From the NCBI RefSeq assembly GCF_000381765.1, contig NZ_KB907083.1:1-64000 (forward strand): a stretch of 64,000 nucleotides of DNA, given 5' to 3'. The translations under genes and the position numbers were made by a program. Below, in pieces: positions 15,864 through 24,536 of this stretch. The number at the start of each line of letters is the position of its first letter. The stretch's first letter is position 1. The notes beneath the pieces were generated by a model that was given only the letters and a program-made list of their open reading frames with translations, made no database searches and was not told where the DNA came from. The DNA is from [Zimmermannella] faecalis ATCC 13722. Lineage in GTDB: Bacteria; Actinomycetota; Actinomycetes; Actinomycetales; Microbacteriaceae.

Positions 15864-17027
15864 TTGACGACGACGAACGCTACGCCCGGGCCACTGAACG
15901 GACTCCGGGTGCTCGATCTTTCCCGCATCCTCGCTGGCCCCCTCGCCGCCATGACGCTCGCCGATCTCGGCGCCGACGTCGTGAAGGTTGAGCGCAAGGG
16001 CGCCGGCGACGACACCCGCACGTGGGGGCCGCCCTACGCCGAAGACGGCACGGCCACCTACTTTCAGACGGCAAACCGCAACAAGCGCTCGGTCGCCCTC
16101 GACTTCACCGACGCCGACGACCTCGAGGTGGTGCGCGGGCTCGTGCGCGACGCCGACATCGTCGTCGACAACTTCCTGCCGGGCGCCCTCGACCGCCTCG
16201 GCATCGGCCACGACACGATGCGCGAGCTCAACCCGCGCATCATCACCGCGACGATCACGGGCTTCGGTTCGGCCGGCGGCGCGACGCGCCCCGGCTACGA
16301 CTTCGTCGTGCAGGCGCTCAGCGGCCTCATGCACGTCACGGGCGAGCGCGACGGCGCCGCTATGAAGGTCGGCGTCGCGCTCGTCGACATCCTCGCCGCG
16401 AAAGACCTCACGATCGGCGTGTTCGCGGCCCTGCGCCACCGCGACGCGACCGGCACCGGCATGCACGTCGAGGTGAACCTGCTCTCGAGCATCCAGCAAG
16501 CGCTCGCGAACCAGTCGCAGGCGGTCGTCGGGGCCGGCGCCTCGCCAACCCGCCTCGGCAACATGCACCCGTCGATCTCCCCGTACGAATCGCTCCCCTG
16601 CCGCGAGGGTGAGCTCGCGGTCGCCGTCGGCAACGACAAGCAGTTCCGCGTGTTCGCCCGCGAGCTCGGGGTGCCCGAGCTCGCCGACGACGACCGCTTC
16701 GCGACCAACCCGGCCCGAGTCGAGCATCGAGCCGAGCTGCGGCCCCTGCTCGCCGAGGCGCTCGCGAGCCAGGATGCGGCGACGTGGCAGGAACAGCTCG
16801 TCACCGCGGGCCTCGCGGTCGGCAAGGTCAACACGATCGCCGAGGGCATCGAGCTCGCGCAGGAGCTCGGCATCGACCCCGTCGTCGACCTCGACCGCGA
16901 CGGCACCCCGTCGAAGGGCCTACGCCACCCCATCCGCTACACCCCGGCGTTCGACCTCCCCCGCGTCGGGCCGCCGCCGCTCGACGCCGACGGCGACGAG
17001 ATCCGCTCCCAATACCGCACGCAGTAA
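15864..17027 (+). CDS. CaiB/BaiF family (class III) CoA-transferase, possibly glutarate-specific
   Basis: This 387-residue protein starts with the family N-terminus LNGLRVLDLSRILAGPLAAM and DLGADVVKVE. The catalytic aspartate is Asp146 in TRPGYDFVVQ. DNFLPGALDRLGIG and GNMHPSISPYE are further family motifs. TTG 15864 follows GGAGAG and no better start lies nearby. It is 25 bp upstream of a glutaryl-CoA dehydrogenase gene, so it probably transfers CoA to glutarate, as the SUGCT-type enzymes do; other dicarboxylic acids remain possible. Confidence 0.92.
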   Translation: MTTTNATPGPLNGLRVLDLSRILAGPLAAMTLADLGADVVKVERKGAGDDTRTWGPPYAEDGTATYFQTANRNKRSVALDFTDADDLEVVRGLVRDADIVVDNFLPGALDRLGIGHDTMRELNPRIITATITGFGSAGGATRPGYDFVVQALSGLMHVTGERDGAAMKVGVALVDILAAKDLTIGVFAALRHRDATGTGMHVEVNLLSSIQQALANQSQAVVGAGASPTRLGNMHPSISPYESLPCREGELAVAVGNDKQFRVFARELGVPELADDDRFATNPARVEHRAELRPLLAEALASQDAATWQEQLVTAGLAVGKVNTIAEGIELAQELGIDPVVDLDRDGTPSKGLRHPIRYTPAFDLPRVGPPPLDADGDEIRSQYRTQ

Positions 17028-17052
17028 CCGCACGACCCCGAAAGGTGCACCG

Positions 17053-18216
17053 ATGACCGAACTGACCGACCTGCTCAACCTCGAAGCCGAGTTCAGCGAC
17101 GAGGAGCTCGCGCTGCGCGACCGCGTGCGCGAGTTCGTCGACCGTCGAATTCGCCCGAACATCGACGACTGGTACGAGCGGGCCGTGTTCCCGACCGAGA
17201 TCATCCCCGAGATGGCGGAGCTCGGGCTCCTCGGAATGCACATCAAGGGCTACGGCTGCGCGGGCCGCAGCGCCACCGAGTACGGCATCGCGATGCAGGA
17301 GCTCGAAGCGGGCGACTCGGGCCTGCGCACGTTCGTGTCGGTGCAGGGCTCGCTCGCGATGAGCGCGATCGCAAAGCACGGCTCCGAAGAGCAGAAGCAG
17401 CGCTGGCTCCCCGAGATGGCGGCGGGCCGCGTCGTCGGCTGTTTCGGTCTCACCGAGCCCGAGGCGGGTAGCGACCCCGCCGGGATGCGCACGACCGCGG
17501 TGCGTGACGGCGACGGCTGGGTGCTGAACGGCTCGAAGCGTTGGATCGGCCTCGGCACGATCGCGCAGATCGCGATCGTGTGGGCGAAAACCGACGAGGG
17601 TGTGCGCGGCTTCATCGTGCCGACCGACTCCGAGGGCTTCACCGCGAAGGCGCTCGAGCCGAAGCTGTCGATGCGCGCGTCGATCCAGACCGAGCTCACG
17701 TTCGACAACGTGCGCCTCACCGAGGCCGACCGCCTGCCGGGCGCCACGAGCCTGCGCGCGCCCTTCGAGTGCCTCAACGAGGCCCGCTACGGCATCGTCT
17801 GGGGCGCGATGGGCGCCGCCCGCGACTCATTCGAGCGCGCCGCCACCTATGCGGGTGAGCGCAAGCAGTTCGGGCGGCCGCTGTCGGCGTTCCAGCTCAC
17901 GCAGAAGAAGCTCACCGACATGGCCCTCGAGATCGCGAAGGGGCAGCTGCTCGCCCTGCGCATCGGCCGGCTCAAGGACGCCGGCAAGCTCGAACGCCAC
18001 ATGATCTCGGTCGGCAAGCTGAACAACTGCCGCGCCGCGATCGAGATCTGCCGCGAGGCCCGCACGATCTTCGGTGGCAACGGCGTGCTGCTCGAGAACG
18101 GGGTGCTGCGGCACGCGAACAACCTCGAGTCGGTGCGCACCTACGAGGGCACCGACGAGGTGCACACGCTCATCATCGGCCAGCACCTCACCGGCGAGAA
18201 CGCATTCTCGAACTAG
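17053..18216 (+). CDS. gcdH: Acyl-CoA dehydrogenase, probably glutaryl-CoA dehydrogenase
   Basis: This is a 387-residue flavoprotein with an acyl-CoA dehydrogenase fold. Glutaryl-CoA-dehydrogenase-type motifs are GLLGMHIKGYGCAG, DSGLRTFVSVQGSLAM, CFGLTEPEAGSDP, EARYGIVWGAMGAA and the catalytic-glutamate region RTYEGTDEVHTLIIGQ. The enzyme oxidatively decarboxylates glutaryl-CoA to crotonyl-CoA. It follows the CoA-transferase in one operon. Its stop codon overlaps, on the opposite strand, the stop of the PLP decarboxylase gene. Glutarate may come from lysine, cadaverine or piperidine-type amines. Confidence 0.9.
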   Translation: MTELTDLLNLEAEFSDEELALRDRVREFVDRRIRPNIDDWYERAVFPTEIIPEMAELGLLGMHIKGYGCAGRSATEYGIAMQELEAGDSGLRTFVSVQGSLAMSAIAKHGSEEQKQRWLPEMAAGRVVGCFGLTEPEAGSDPAGMRTTAVRDGDGWVLNGSKRWIGLGTIAQIAIVWAKTDEGVRGFIVPTDSEGFTAKALEPKLSMRASIQTELTFDNVRLTEADRLPGATSLRAPFECLNEARYGIVWGAMGAARDSFERAATYAGERKQFGRPLSAFQLTQKKLTDMALEIAKGQLLALRIGRLKDAGKLERHMISVGKLNNCRAAIEICREARTIFGGNGVLLENGVLRHANNLESVRTYEGTDEVHTLIIGQHLTGENAFSN

Positions 18217-19421
18217 GCGGGCAGCCAGTCGTTGCCGCGCAGGTAGTCCTCGACACCCGCGCGGCGACGCACCCGCTCGTATCCGCCATCGCCGTGGCGC
18301 ACGTACACGGCCGGCGGCAGCTCGATGAAGGTCGACTGATACGACATCGTATAGGCGCCGACGTTGCGGAACACGAGCCGGTCGCCCCCCGCGAGTGCTG
18401 GCGCGTCGGTGAGGGTGAGCAGCCGGTCGTCCTCCATACACGTGAAGCCGCTGACGATTTGCGTGGGCAGGGTCTGCCGTTCGGTCGCGTCGAGGTCGAC
18501 CTGAAACGGGCGGCGACGCCGAAACAGCGGGTCGAGGTCGGTGCGGCTCGTGTCGGTCACGACGAACGTCGACTCGCCGACGCGCTTCACGTCGACGACG
18601 CTCGCGTGGAACTCGAGCGGTACCGCGACGAGTGAGCCGCCCGGCTCGACGATGAGCGGGGTGCGTTCGGGGTCGACCGCCCCAGCGAGGCACTCGCGAA
18701 TCGCGCCGACATAGTCGTCGAACGTCGGCTCGCCGTCGACACTGCCGAAGAAGCCGCCGCCGATGTCCACCCAGTCGAGTTCGAGGCCGCGCTCGGCGAT
18801 GAGCGAGGCGGCGAGCGAGGCGGATGCGCGGTAGACGTCGACGCGCTGCGTGCGCGAGTTGCGGTGCATGTGCAGCCCCGCGACGCGCACCCCGGCGTCG
18901 CGCAGCTCGGCGATCGCGGCGTCGAGCTCCCCGTTGTCGGCGTTGAACCCGAAGCGGCTCCCGGCCTCGCCGGTCGTGCTCTCCCCCGGTACGAGCGCCT
19001 CGAGATCCCAGTTCACACGCAGGCCGACGGCGACCTCGCGCTCGGGGAACTCGCGGCCGTATTCGACCGCCCAGCGCACCTCGCGCTTCGCGTCGAGGTT
19101 GATGACGGAGCCCGCCGCGAGCGCGGCCCGCAGCCGATCGCGGCTCTTGATCGGCCCGTTGTAGATGATGCGCTCCGGCGGGTACCCGAGTGCGAGGGCG
19201 AGCTCATACTCGTGGTCCGAGACCACCTCGGCCCACACACCGCGATCGCGCAGGTACGAGATAAGCCACGGCAGCGCGTTCGTCTTGAACGAGTACGAGA
19301 GAATCGAGTTCGGCCAGTGCCGTGCGAGGGCACCCTCGAACCGCTCGACGAAGCCGCGCAGGAGCGGCTCGTCTACGACGAACGCGGGGGTCTCGGGCAG
19401 CTCACGCATCGGTCGGCTCAC
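18213..19421 (-). CDS. PLP-dependent decarboxylase, fold type III (DAP/ornithine decarboxylase-like)
   Basis: About 402 residues from GTG 19421, which overlaps the upstream stop as GTGA; ATG 19409 is an alternative start. The PLP lysine is Lys46 in LSYSFKTNALPWL. A phosphate/PLP loop VDIGGGFFGSVDGEP and VEPGGSLVAV follow, and SGFTCMEDDRLLT is the position of the usual catalytic Cys motif. GLHMHRNSRT replaces the common GLHxHxGS. Substrate specificity cannot be read. It is the last gene of a cluster with a phosphoglycosyl transferase, ATP-grasp and FemAB-like proteins, so a cell-surface or secondary-metabolite amine is likelier than lysine biosynthesis. Confidence 0.85.
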   Translation of the reverse strand: MSRPMRELPETPAFVVDEPLLRGFVERFEGALARHWPNSILSYSFKTNALPWLISYLRDRGVWAEVVSDHEYELALALGYPPERIIYNGPIKSRDRLRAALAAGSVINLDAKREVRWAVEYGREFPEREVAVGLRVNWDLEALVPGESTTGEAGSRFGFNADNGELDAAIAELRDAGVRVAGLHMHRNSRTQRVDVYRASASLAASLIAERGLELDWVDIGGGFFGSVDGEPTFDDYVGAIRECLAGAVDPERTPLIVEPGGSLVAVPLEFHASVVDVKRVGESTFVVTDTSRTDLDPLFRRRRPFQVDLDATERQTLPTQIVSGFTCMEDDRLLTLTDAPALAGGDRLVFRNVGAYTMSYQSTFIELPPAVYVRHGDGGYERVRRRAGVEDYLRGNDWLPA

Positions 19422-20053
19422 GCGTTCGCCGCGGGCGGGTCGAAGTCGACGAACGCCTCGCGCGTCGCGTGCCCCTCGGCGCTGATGCCGTCGCGGCCGA
19501 GCACCGTCGCAACGGTACGCCAGAGGATGCGCGCGTCGAGCCCGAAGCTGCGGCCATCGACGTACTCGACGTCGATGGCAAAGATGTCCTCCCACTCGAG
19601 CGCGTTGCGGCCACTCACCTGGGCGAGCCCGGTGATGCCCGGCCGCACCTCGTGGCGGCGCGCCTGCTCGGGCGTGTACGCCCCGAGATACTGCACGAGC
19701 AGCGGCCTCGGGCCGACGACGCTCATGTCGCCCTTCAGCACATTCCACAGCGAGGGCAGCTCGTCGAGGCTCGTCGACCGCAGCGCGACCCCGAACGGCG
19801 TGAGCCGCGCCTCGTCGTCGAGCAGCCGGCCCTGCGCATCCGCCGAGTCGAGCATGCTGCGGAACTTCACGAGCGTGAAGTGCCGGCCGTCACGGCCCGC
19901 GCGCTGCTGCCGAAACAGCACCGGCCCGCCGAGCTTCACCCGCACCGCAATCGCGGTCGCCGCGATCACCGGCGAGAGCACGACGATGCCCGCCGCGGCC
20001 GCGACGATGTCGAGGCCCCGCTTCACGAAATCAAACGATCGCCGACGCGTCAT
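19418..20053 (-). CDS. Monotopic phosphoglycosyl transferase (undecaprenyl-phosphate sugar transferase)
   Basis: This 211-residue protein has one hydrophobic reentrant segment (about 13-35, LDIVAAAAGIVVLSPVIAAT) followed by the bacterial sugar transferase domain: GPVLFRQQRAGRDGRHF, VKFRSM, the catalytic Asp-Glu pair in STSLDELPSLWNVLKGDMS, VVGPRPLL and RPGITGLAQVSGRN. It transfers a sugar-1-phosphate to a polyprenyl phosphate at the inner membrane face, the first committed step of a lipid-linked glycan. ATG 20053 follows AGGAG; the start at 20068 lacks a site. No other glycosyltransferase lies beside it. Confidence 0.93.
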   Translation of the reverse strand: MTRRRSFDFVKRGLDIVAAAAGIVVLSPVIAATAIAVRVKLGGPVLFRQQRAGRDGRHFTLVKFRSMLDSADAQGRLLDDEARLTPFGVALRSTSLDELPSLWNVLKGDMSVVGPRPLLVQYLGAYTPEQARRHEVRPGITGLAQVSGRNALEWEDIFAIDVEYVDGRSFGLDARILWRTVATVLGRDGISAEGHATREAFVDFDPPAANA

Positions 20054-21122
20054 AGTGCTCCTCGTCATGATGGTCGTGGTCAGGTGCGGGTCGGGCAACG
20101 GCGAGCACGTCGACCGCCTTGCCCGCAATCGTGCCGAGCGTCGTGCGCAGCCAGACCGACTCGGGTTCGCGGCCGGCCGCCCAGGCGACATAGGCCGAGG
20201 GCACGTCGGCGCCCGCGACGTGCGAGAGCGGATACCCGCCGCCGAAGCGCGGATTGACGTCGATTACCTGGCACTCCCCCGCCTCGGTACGAATGACGTC
20301 GAGGTCGATGAGCCCGCGGTGGCCGAGCGCGCGGTTCACGCCGATCGCGAGGTCGACGAACGGCGTCGGGTCGACCGACTCCGCCCGGTCGGTCTCGCCG
20401 GCGCGCATCGCGATCTTTCGGCGGGCGAGGGTCGCGGCGTAATCGCCCCGCAGGTCGGCCACGACATCGACGCCGTACTCGGTGCCGACGAGGCGCGGCT
20501 GCACGACGATGAGGTCGTCGGCGTCGGCGTCGCCCCCGGCCCGGCCATCTCGCTGCGTCACCTCGCGGCGCGCGTGCGCGACCGCATCCGCGAGCGTGTC
20601 GGCCGTCGCGAAACCGAGGCCGCGCGAGCCGCTGCCGAACCGCCCCTTCACGACGAACTCCTCGGCGCCGAGCCGCTGCGCGAGCGAGGCGGTGTCGAGC
20701 CGCAGCGCCTCACTCGCGAGCACGGTTGTGGGGCTCGCGACACCGGCCTCATCGAGCAGCCGAGCCGTCGCGAGCTTGTCTTCGATCGTGGCCTGCCGGC
20801 GCGCATCCAGTCGCACGAGTGCCGCGAACTCGGGCGTGTGCGGGAGCTGCGCCCACCGCGACAGCTCGAAGTCGTTGATGCTCACCGCGAGCGTGATCTG
20901 CTGGTCGCGCAGCGTCGCTTCAAGCCACTCCTGGTAGCCCTCGGCCGTCACGGGCGGCGCCGCGACAAACCGGTCGGCGACCGCCGCGGCCGGCGAATAC
21001 GGGTCGAGATCGGCGACCACGACGCGGCCCGTGAGGCCGTTCCACCGCAGCGCCTCGCGGAACCACCGCACCAGGTAGGATCGGCGGCCGCCCGCAGCAA
21101 CGAGCACGTTGAGCTCAGACAT
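20031..21122 (-). CDS. ATP-grasp ligase
   Basis: The 363-residue protein opens with a pre-ATP-grasp fold (LNVLVAAGGRRSYLVRWF). It has the ATP-grasp core: FVVKGRFGSGSRGLGFA (nucleotide lysine and flexible loop), then DLDVIRTEAGECQVIDVNPRFGGGYPL with Asp and Asn metal ligands. It resembles CarB/PylC-like peptide or carboxylate-amine ligases of polysaccharide clusters. The start overlaps the end of the first FemAB-like gene by 8 bp and its end overlaps the sugar transferase gene. It probably forms an amide on a sugar acid or amino acid; the substrate is unknown. Confidence 0.88.
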   Translation of the reverse strand: MSELNVLVAAGGRRSYLVRWFREALRWNGLTGRVVVADLDPYSPAAAVADRFVAAPPVTAEGYQEWLEATLRDQQITLAVSINDFELSRWAQLPHTPEFAALVRLDARRQATIEDKLATARLLDEAGVASPTTVLASEALRLDTASLAQRLGAEEFVVKGRFGSGSRGLGFATADTLADAVAHARREVTQRDGRAGGDADADDLIVVQPRLVGTEYGVDVVADLRGDYAATLARRKIAMRAGETDRAESVDPTPFVDLAIGVNRALGHRGLIDLDVIRTEAGECQVIDVNPRFGGGYPLSHVAGADVPSAYVAWAAGREPESVWLRTTLGTIAGKAVDVLAVARPAPDHDHHDEEHYDASAIV

Positions 21123-22161
21123 GAGCCCGCTGCCGTTCCGGGCGCCGGTAGGGCGGGAAGAACTGGTCGCTCAGCTCGACGCTGCGGCCCGTCTCCCGCT
21201 CCCACGCGGCGCAATTGCGGCCGAACGCGACGGGGTCGACAACGATCCGCACCGACGCCGCGATGGGGCGCACCTCGGTGATGCCCGCTTTGAAGTGCCG
21301 CAGCGACTCGTGGTCACCGCCATCAATGAAGAAGTCGTGGTGCCCCTGCGAGTGCGCCCACTCGAGCTCTGCATCAAACTGGCCGATCTGCGGTACGTCG
21401 GGCTGATGGTTGGGATGCACGCCCGCGTAGAGCGTCTGCACGATGCCCCCGCACTCGCTCACGAGGTGGGCCATCGCGAGCTCGTCGTCGACCACGGTGG
21501 TCCAGAGCATGATGTGCTCGCTCGCGCCGTCACGCAGCCGCTCGAAGAACTCGCGGGAGAACCGGTAGTCGTCGCTCGCGCCGACGCGCTCCATCGTGCG
21601 CGAATAGAGGTCGTGGAACTCGTCGAGCCGCGACCACGACACGTCCTGCTCGCACACGTACCCGCGGTCGCGAAACTTGCGAATGCCCCGGCGGTGGTTG
21701 CGGCGCATGTCGTCGCGAATCTCGTCGAGGCTGCGATCGAGCGGCACGTCGTACGTCTCGCCGTGCGAGACGGCGGCCCCGAAGCGCGCAAACTCGCGGA
21801 TGCTCGAGTCAAGCAGCGGATGAAAGCGCAGGAACAGCGACGCGACGCCGCGTAGGCGAAGGTGGCCGATCAGCGTGCCGATCGCATCCCGCCGCCACTC
21901 GGCGGGTGCGCCCTCACTGAACACGGGCGCCGAGCGCACCTCCGACGAGCTCGCATCGAGCGAGCCGTCGGCGTTCTCGCGCAGGCGAAGCGGCACGGCG
22001 AGCACGTGACCGTCGCCCTCGACCACGGCGAGCCGTGACGGGGCGCCCCGAAACTCGTCGTACGCGGCGAGCACTTCGGGAACGTGGTCGATGTCGTGGA
22101 CCACACGGGTAAGGAGCGCCGACCAGCCGGGGTTGGCAAGGTCGAACAACTGAACGTTCAA
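21115..22161 (-). CDS. FemAB/GNAT-like acyltransferase, paralogue 1
   Basis: A 348-residue double-GNAT protein of the FemAB-like (Acetyltransf_6) type. The start is set at TTG 22161 because the sequence then aligns with its two paralogues from residue 1 (NVQLFDLANPGWSALLTRV), and AAGGA lies 10 bp upstream. Shared signatures are VHDIDHVPEVLAA, LFLRFHPLL, MRRNHRRGIRKFRDRGY, TMERVGASDDYRFS, GIVQTLYAGVHPN and a C-terminal FFPPYR. Family members transfer aminoacyl or acyl groups to amines of cell-wall or glycolipid substrates. It overlaps the ATP-grasp gene. Confidence 0.82.
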   Translation of the reverse strand: MNVQLFDLANPGWSALLTRVVHDIDHVPEVLAAYDEFRGAPSRLAVVEGDGHVLAVPLRLRENADGSLDASSSEVRSAPVFSEGAPAEWRRDAIGTLIGHLRLRGVASLFLRFHPLLDSSIREFARFGAAVSHGETYDVPLDRSLDEIRDDMRRNHRRGIRKFRDRGYVCEQDVSWSRLDEFHDLYSRTMERVGASDDYRFSREFFERLRDGASEHIMLWTTVVDDELAMAHLVSECGGIVQTLYAGVHPNHQPDVPQIGQFDAELEWAHSQGHHDFFIDGGDHESLRHFKAGITEVRPIAASVRIVVDPVAFGRNCAAWERETGRSVELSDQFFPPYRRPERQRAHV

Positions 22162-22238
22162 GCTTGAGTCATCCTTCTGCAGGCGGGTTGGCGGGCGCGA
22201 GTGCGCTCCGTCCAAACCCCGAGCCTGCCAGAGGGCTC

Positions 22239-23342
22239 CTAGGCGTGGCCGTGGGCCCCGGCCATTTCACCCCGGCCACTCACCCCGAGCTCATGGGCCC
22301 GCACGTGGTGACTCGACACGCGACGGCGGTACGGCGGGAAGAACTCGTGCACCCCGCCGACGGGAACGCCCGCGGCGTCCTCCCAGTCGGCGCAGCGGCG
22401 CCCGTACGCGACCGGGTCAATCACGATGCGCGCACTCGACGCGACGGGCCGGTGCGTCGTCATACCCTGCTTGTACTGCCGCAGCGACTCGTAGGCGGCG
22501 CCGTCGATGAAGAAGTCCCGGGCACCACGCTGCAGCGCCCAGTCGATCTCGCGGTCGTAGGCGCCGATCTGTGGAATGACCCCGCGGAAGTCCGGGTGCA
22601 CCGCGCCGTAGAGGGCCTGCGCGATGCCATCACACTCGGTGACGATGCCGCCCATCGCGAGCCGCCCCTCGTGCACGAGCGTCCACAGCCACACGTGGTC
22701 GTGCAGGTCGTCGCGAAACCGTTCGAGCACGCGCAGCGGCAACCGATAGTCATCGGTCGCGCCCACGCGCTCCATCGTCTGCGTATAGATGTCGTGGAAC
22801 TCGCGCAGGTACCGCCACTCGGGGTCGGGGCGGTAGTCGAATCCCGCCACGGCGAACTTGCGGATGCCCCTGCGGTGGTCCTTGCGCATCCCTGCGCGCA
22901 CCTCGTCGAGCGAGCGGTCGAGCCGCACGTTGAAGGTCTCGCCGTGCGGCACGATCGCCCCGAACCACGCGAATTCGTGCTGCGCCGAGTCGAGCAGGGG
23001 GTGAAACCGCAGGAACAGGGAGGTGACGCGCTGTCGCTGCAGGAGCCGCAAAAACACGGCGATGGCACGGATGCGCCACGGACGGGTCGTGCCCTCGCTA
23101 AAGACGGGCGCGGCACGCACCTCCGGCGACGCCGCGTCGACGCCACCGTCGGGCGCAATCGTGAGCCGCAGCGGCACCAGCAGGAGCCCATCCTCGTCTT
23201 CGATGACGGCGAGCTTCAAGTCGCCACCGCGAAACTCGTCGTGTGCGGCCAGGTACTCGGGCAGGTGGTCAATATCGTGCCGCACCCGGGTGAGCAGGGC
23301 GGGCCATCGTTCGTCGTCGATTTCGTGCAGCTGTGCGTCCAT
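22239..23342 (-). CDS. FemAB/GNAT-like acyltransferase, paralogue 2
   Basis: This 367-residue protein from ATG 23342 begins MDAQLHEIDDERWPALLTRV and matches its neighbours throughout: LFLRFHPLL, MRKDHRRGIRKF, TMERVGATDDYRLP, GIAQALYGAVHPD and FFPPYRR. It carries about 20 extra C-terminal residues after FFPPYR. The upstream in-frame extension to 23477 is Arg/Pro-rich and not family-like, so it is excluded. A 77-bp gap separates it from paralogue 1 and 156 bp from paralogue 3. Divergence among the three copies suggests different substrates rather than recent duplication. Confidence 0.82.
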   Translation of the reverse strand: MDAQLHEIDDERWPALLTRVRHDIDHLPEYLAAHDEFRGGDLKLAVIEDEDGLLLVPLRLTIAPDGGVDAASPEVRAAPVFSEGTTRPWRIRAIAVFLRLLQRQRVTSLFLRFHPLLDSAQHEFAWFGAIVPHGETFNVRLDRSLDEVRAGMRKDHRRGIRKFAVAGFDYRPDPEWRYLREFHDIYTQTMERVGATDDYRLPLRVLERFRDDLHDHVWLWTLVHEGRLAMGGIVTECDGIAQALYGAVHPDFRGVIPQIGAYDREIDWALQRGARDFFIDGAAYESLRQYKQGMTTHRPVASSARIVIDPVAYGRRCADWEDAAGVPVGGVHEFFPPYRRRVSSHHVRAHELGVSGRGEMAGAHGHA

Positions 23343-23498
23343 GAGCGCGGGTCCCCTCGTGCTGCGCGGCGCGCCCATGCTCCGGCGGCCGCTGCTCTTT
23401 CGAGGCTCCCAGGTTTCTCGGGGAGGGGATGCCCGAGCGCGTTCTTTCACCCCCATGAATGCCCAGGTCAGGGGCACTGCCTGGAGCGATCACCTGGG

Positions 23499-24524
23499 TC
23501 AGGCGACCCGGTACGGGGGAAAAAACTCGTCGACGGGGCCGATCCGTGCGTCGTGGGCGTGCTCCCAAGCCGCACAGCGACGCCCGTACTCCCCTTCGTC
23601 GACGATGATTCGTGCGCTGTTCTCTCGGGGCCGGTACTGCGTGATCCCGGCCTTGAACTGGTGCAATGACTCGGTGCCGGCGCCGCCGACGAAATACTCG
23701 CTCGCGCCCACCGACTTCGCCCATTCGAGTTCCCGGTCGTAGAGGCCAACCTGCGAAAACCGGCCGTGGTAGTCGGGGTGCACGCCGGCGTAGAGGCCCT
23801 GCACGATGCCGCAGCACTCGGTGAGCAGGTGCGCCGCGGCGATGCGACCGTCGATGCGAAGCACCCAGAGGGCGACCTCATCGCCGAGCGATGCGACGAG
23901 CTCGGTGAAGTAGTCGAGCGAGAACCGATAGGCCTCGCGCGCGTGCACTCGCTCCATCGTGAGTGCGTAGAGCGTCTGGAACGCCTCGAGGTCGGCGCAG
24001 TCGGCCTCACGCTCGTAGACGTAACCACTCGCGCCGAACTTCCGGATCCCCTGACGGTGGCTGCGCCGCATGTCCGCGCGGATCTCGTCGAGCGGGCGCT
24101 CGAGCCGAATCGCGTAGTTCGGGCCGTGATCGACGACCGCGCCAAACGCCGCGAAGTCCTCGCGGTAGGCCTCAAGGAGCGGGTGAAACCGCAGGAACAG
24201 CGACACCGTGCCCGCGTCGCGCAGAAACGCGAGGAGCGCGCCGATCGCCTCTTGCCGCCACTCCGATGTGGCCGGCACAACGAACAGCGGCGCCGCCCGA
24301 AGTTCGGGCGACGCCGCGTCGTGGAGCTCGGAATCAAGCTCGGTAAACCTGAGCGGGACAAGGAGCATACCCTCGTCGTCGGAGACCACCGCGAGACGCG
24401 ATTCACTCCCCCGGAGATGATCCGTAGCCCCGAGGTATGCGGGTTCGTGATCGATGTCGTGCCGCACGTCGGCGAGCAGCGCAGGCCAGCGCTGGTCGTT
24501 CCGATCAAGCAGCTCCACCCGCAT
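23499..24524 (-). CDS. FemAB/GNAT-like acyltransferase, paralogue 3
   Basis: A 341-residue protein starting MRVELLDRNDQRWPALLADV, with LFLRFHPLL, MRRSHRQGIRKFGASGY, TMERVHAREAYRFS, GIVQGLYAGVHPDYHG and C-terminal FFPPYR. ATG 24524 follows GGAG by 7 bp and lies 14 bp after the adk stop codon begins, with no terminator between, so transcription from the ribosomal/secY-adk operon can enter it. It occupies the place where map is usually found. The role is inferred only at family level: an acyl or aminoacyl transfer to an amine. Confidence 0.82.
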   Translation of the reverse strand: MRVELLDRNDQRWPALLADVRHDIDHEPAYLGATDHLRGSESRLAVVSDDEGMLLVPLRFTELDSELHDAASPELRAAPLFVVPATSEWRQEAIGALLAFLRDAGTVSLFLRFHPLLEAYREDFAAFGAVVDHGPNYAIRLERPLDEIRADMRRSHRQGIRKFGASGYVYEREADCADLEAFQTLYALTMERVHAREAYRFSLDYFTELVASLGDEVALWVLRIDGRIAAAHLLTECCGIVQGLYAGVHPDYHGRFSQVGLYDRELEWAKSVGASEYFVGGAGTESLHQFKAGITQYRPRENSARIIVDEGEYGRRCAAWEHAHDARIGPVDEFFPPYRVA

Positions 24525-24536
24525 TTGAGGCTCCGT

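Noticed and set aside
18213-24524. Exosortase/PEP-CTERM locus
   Set aside because: FemAB-like, sugar transferase and PLP decarboxylase genes recall that system, but no exosortase or PEP-CTERM protein is present in the window.
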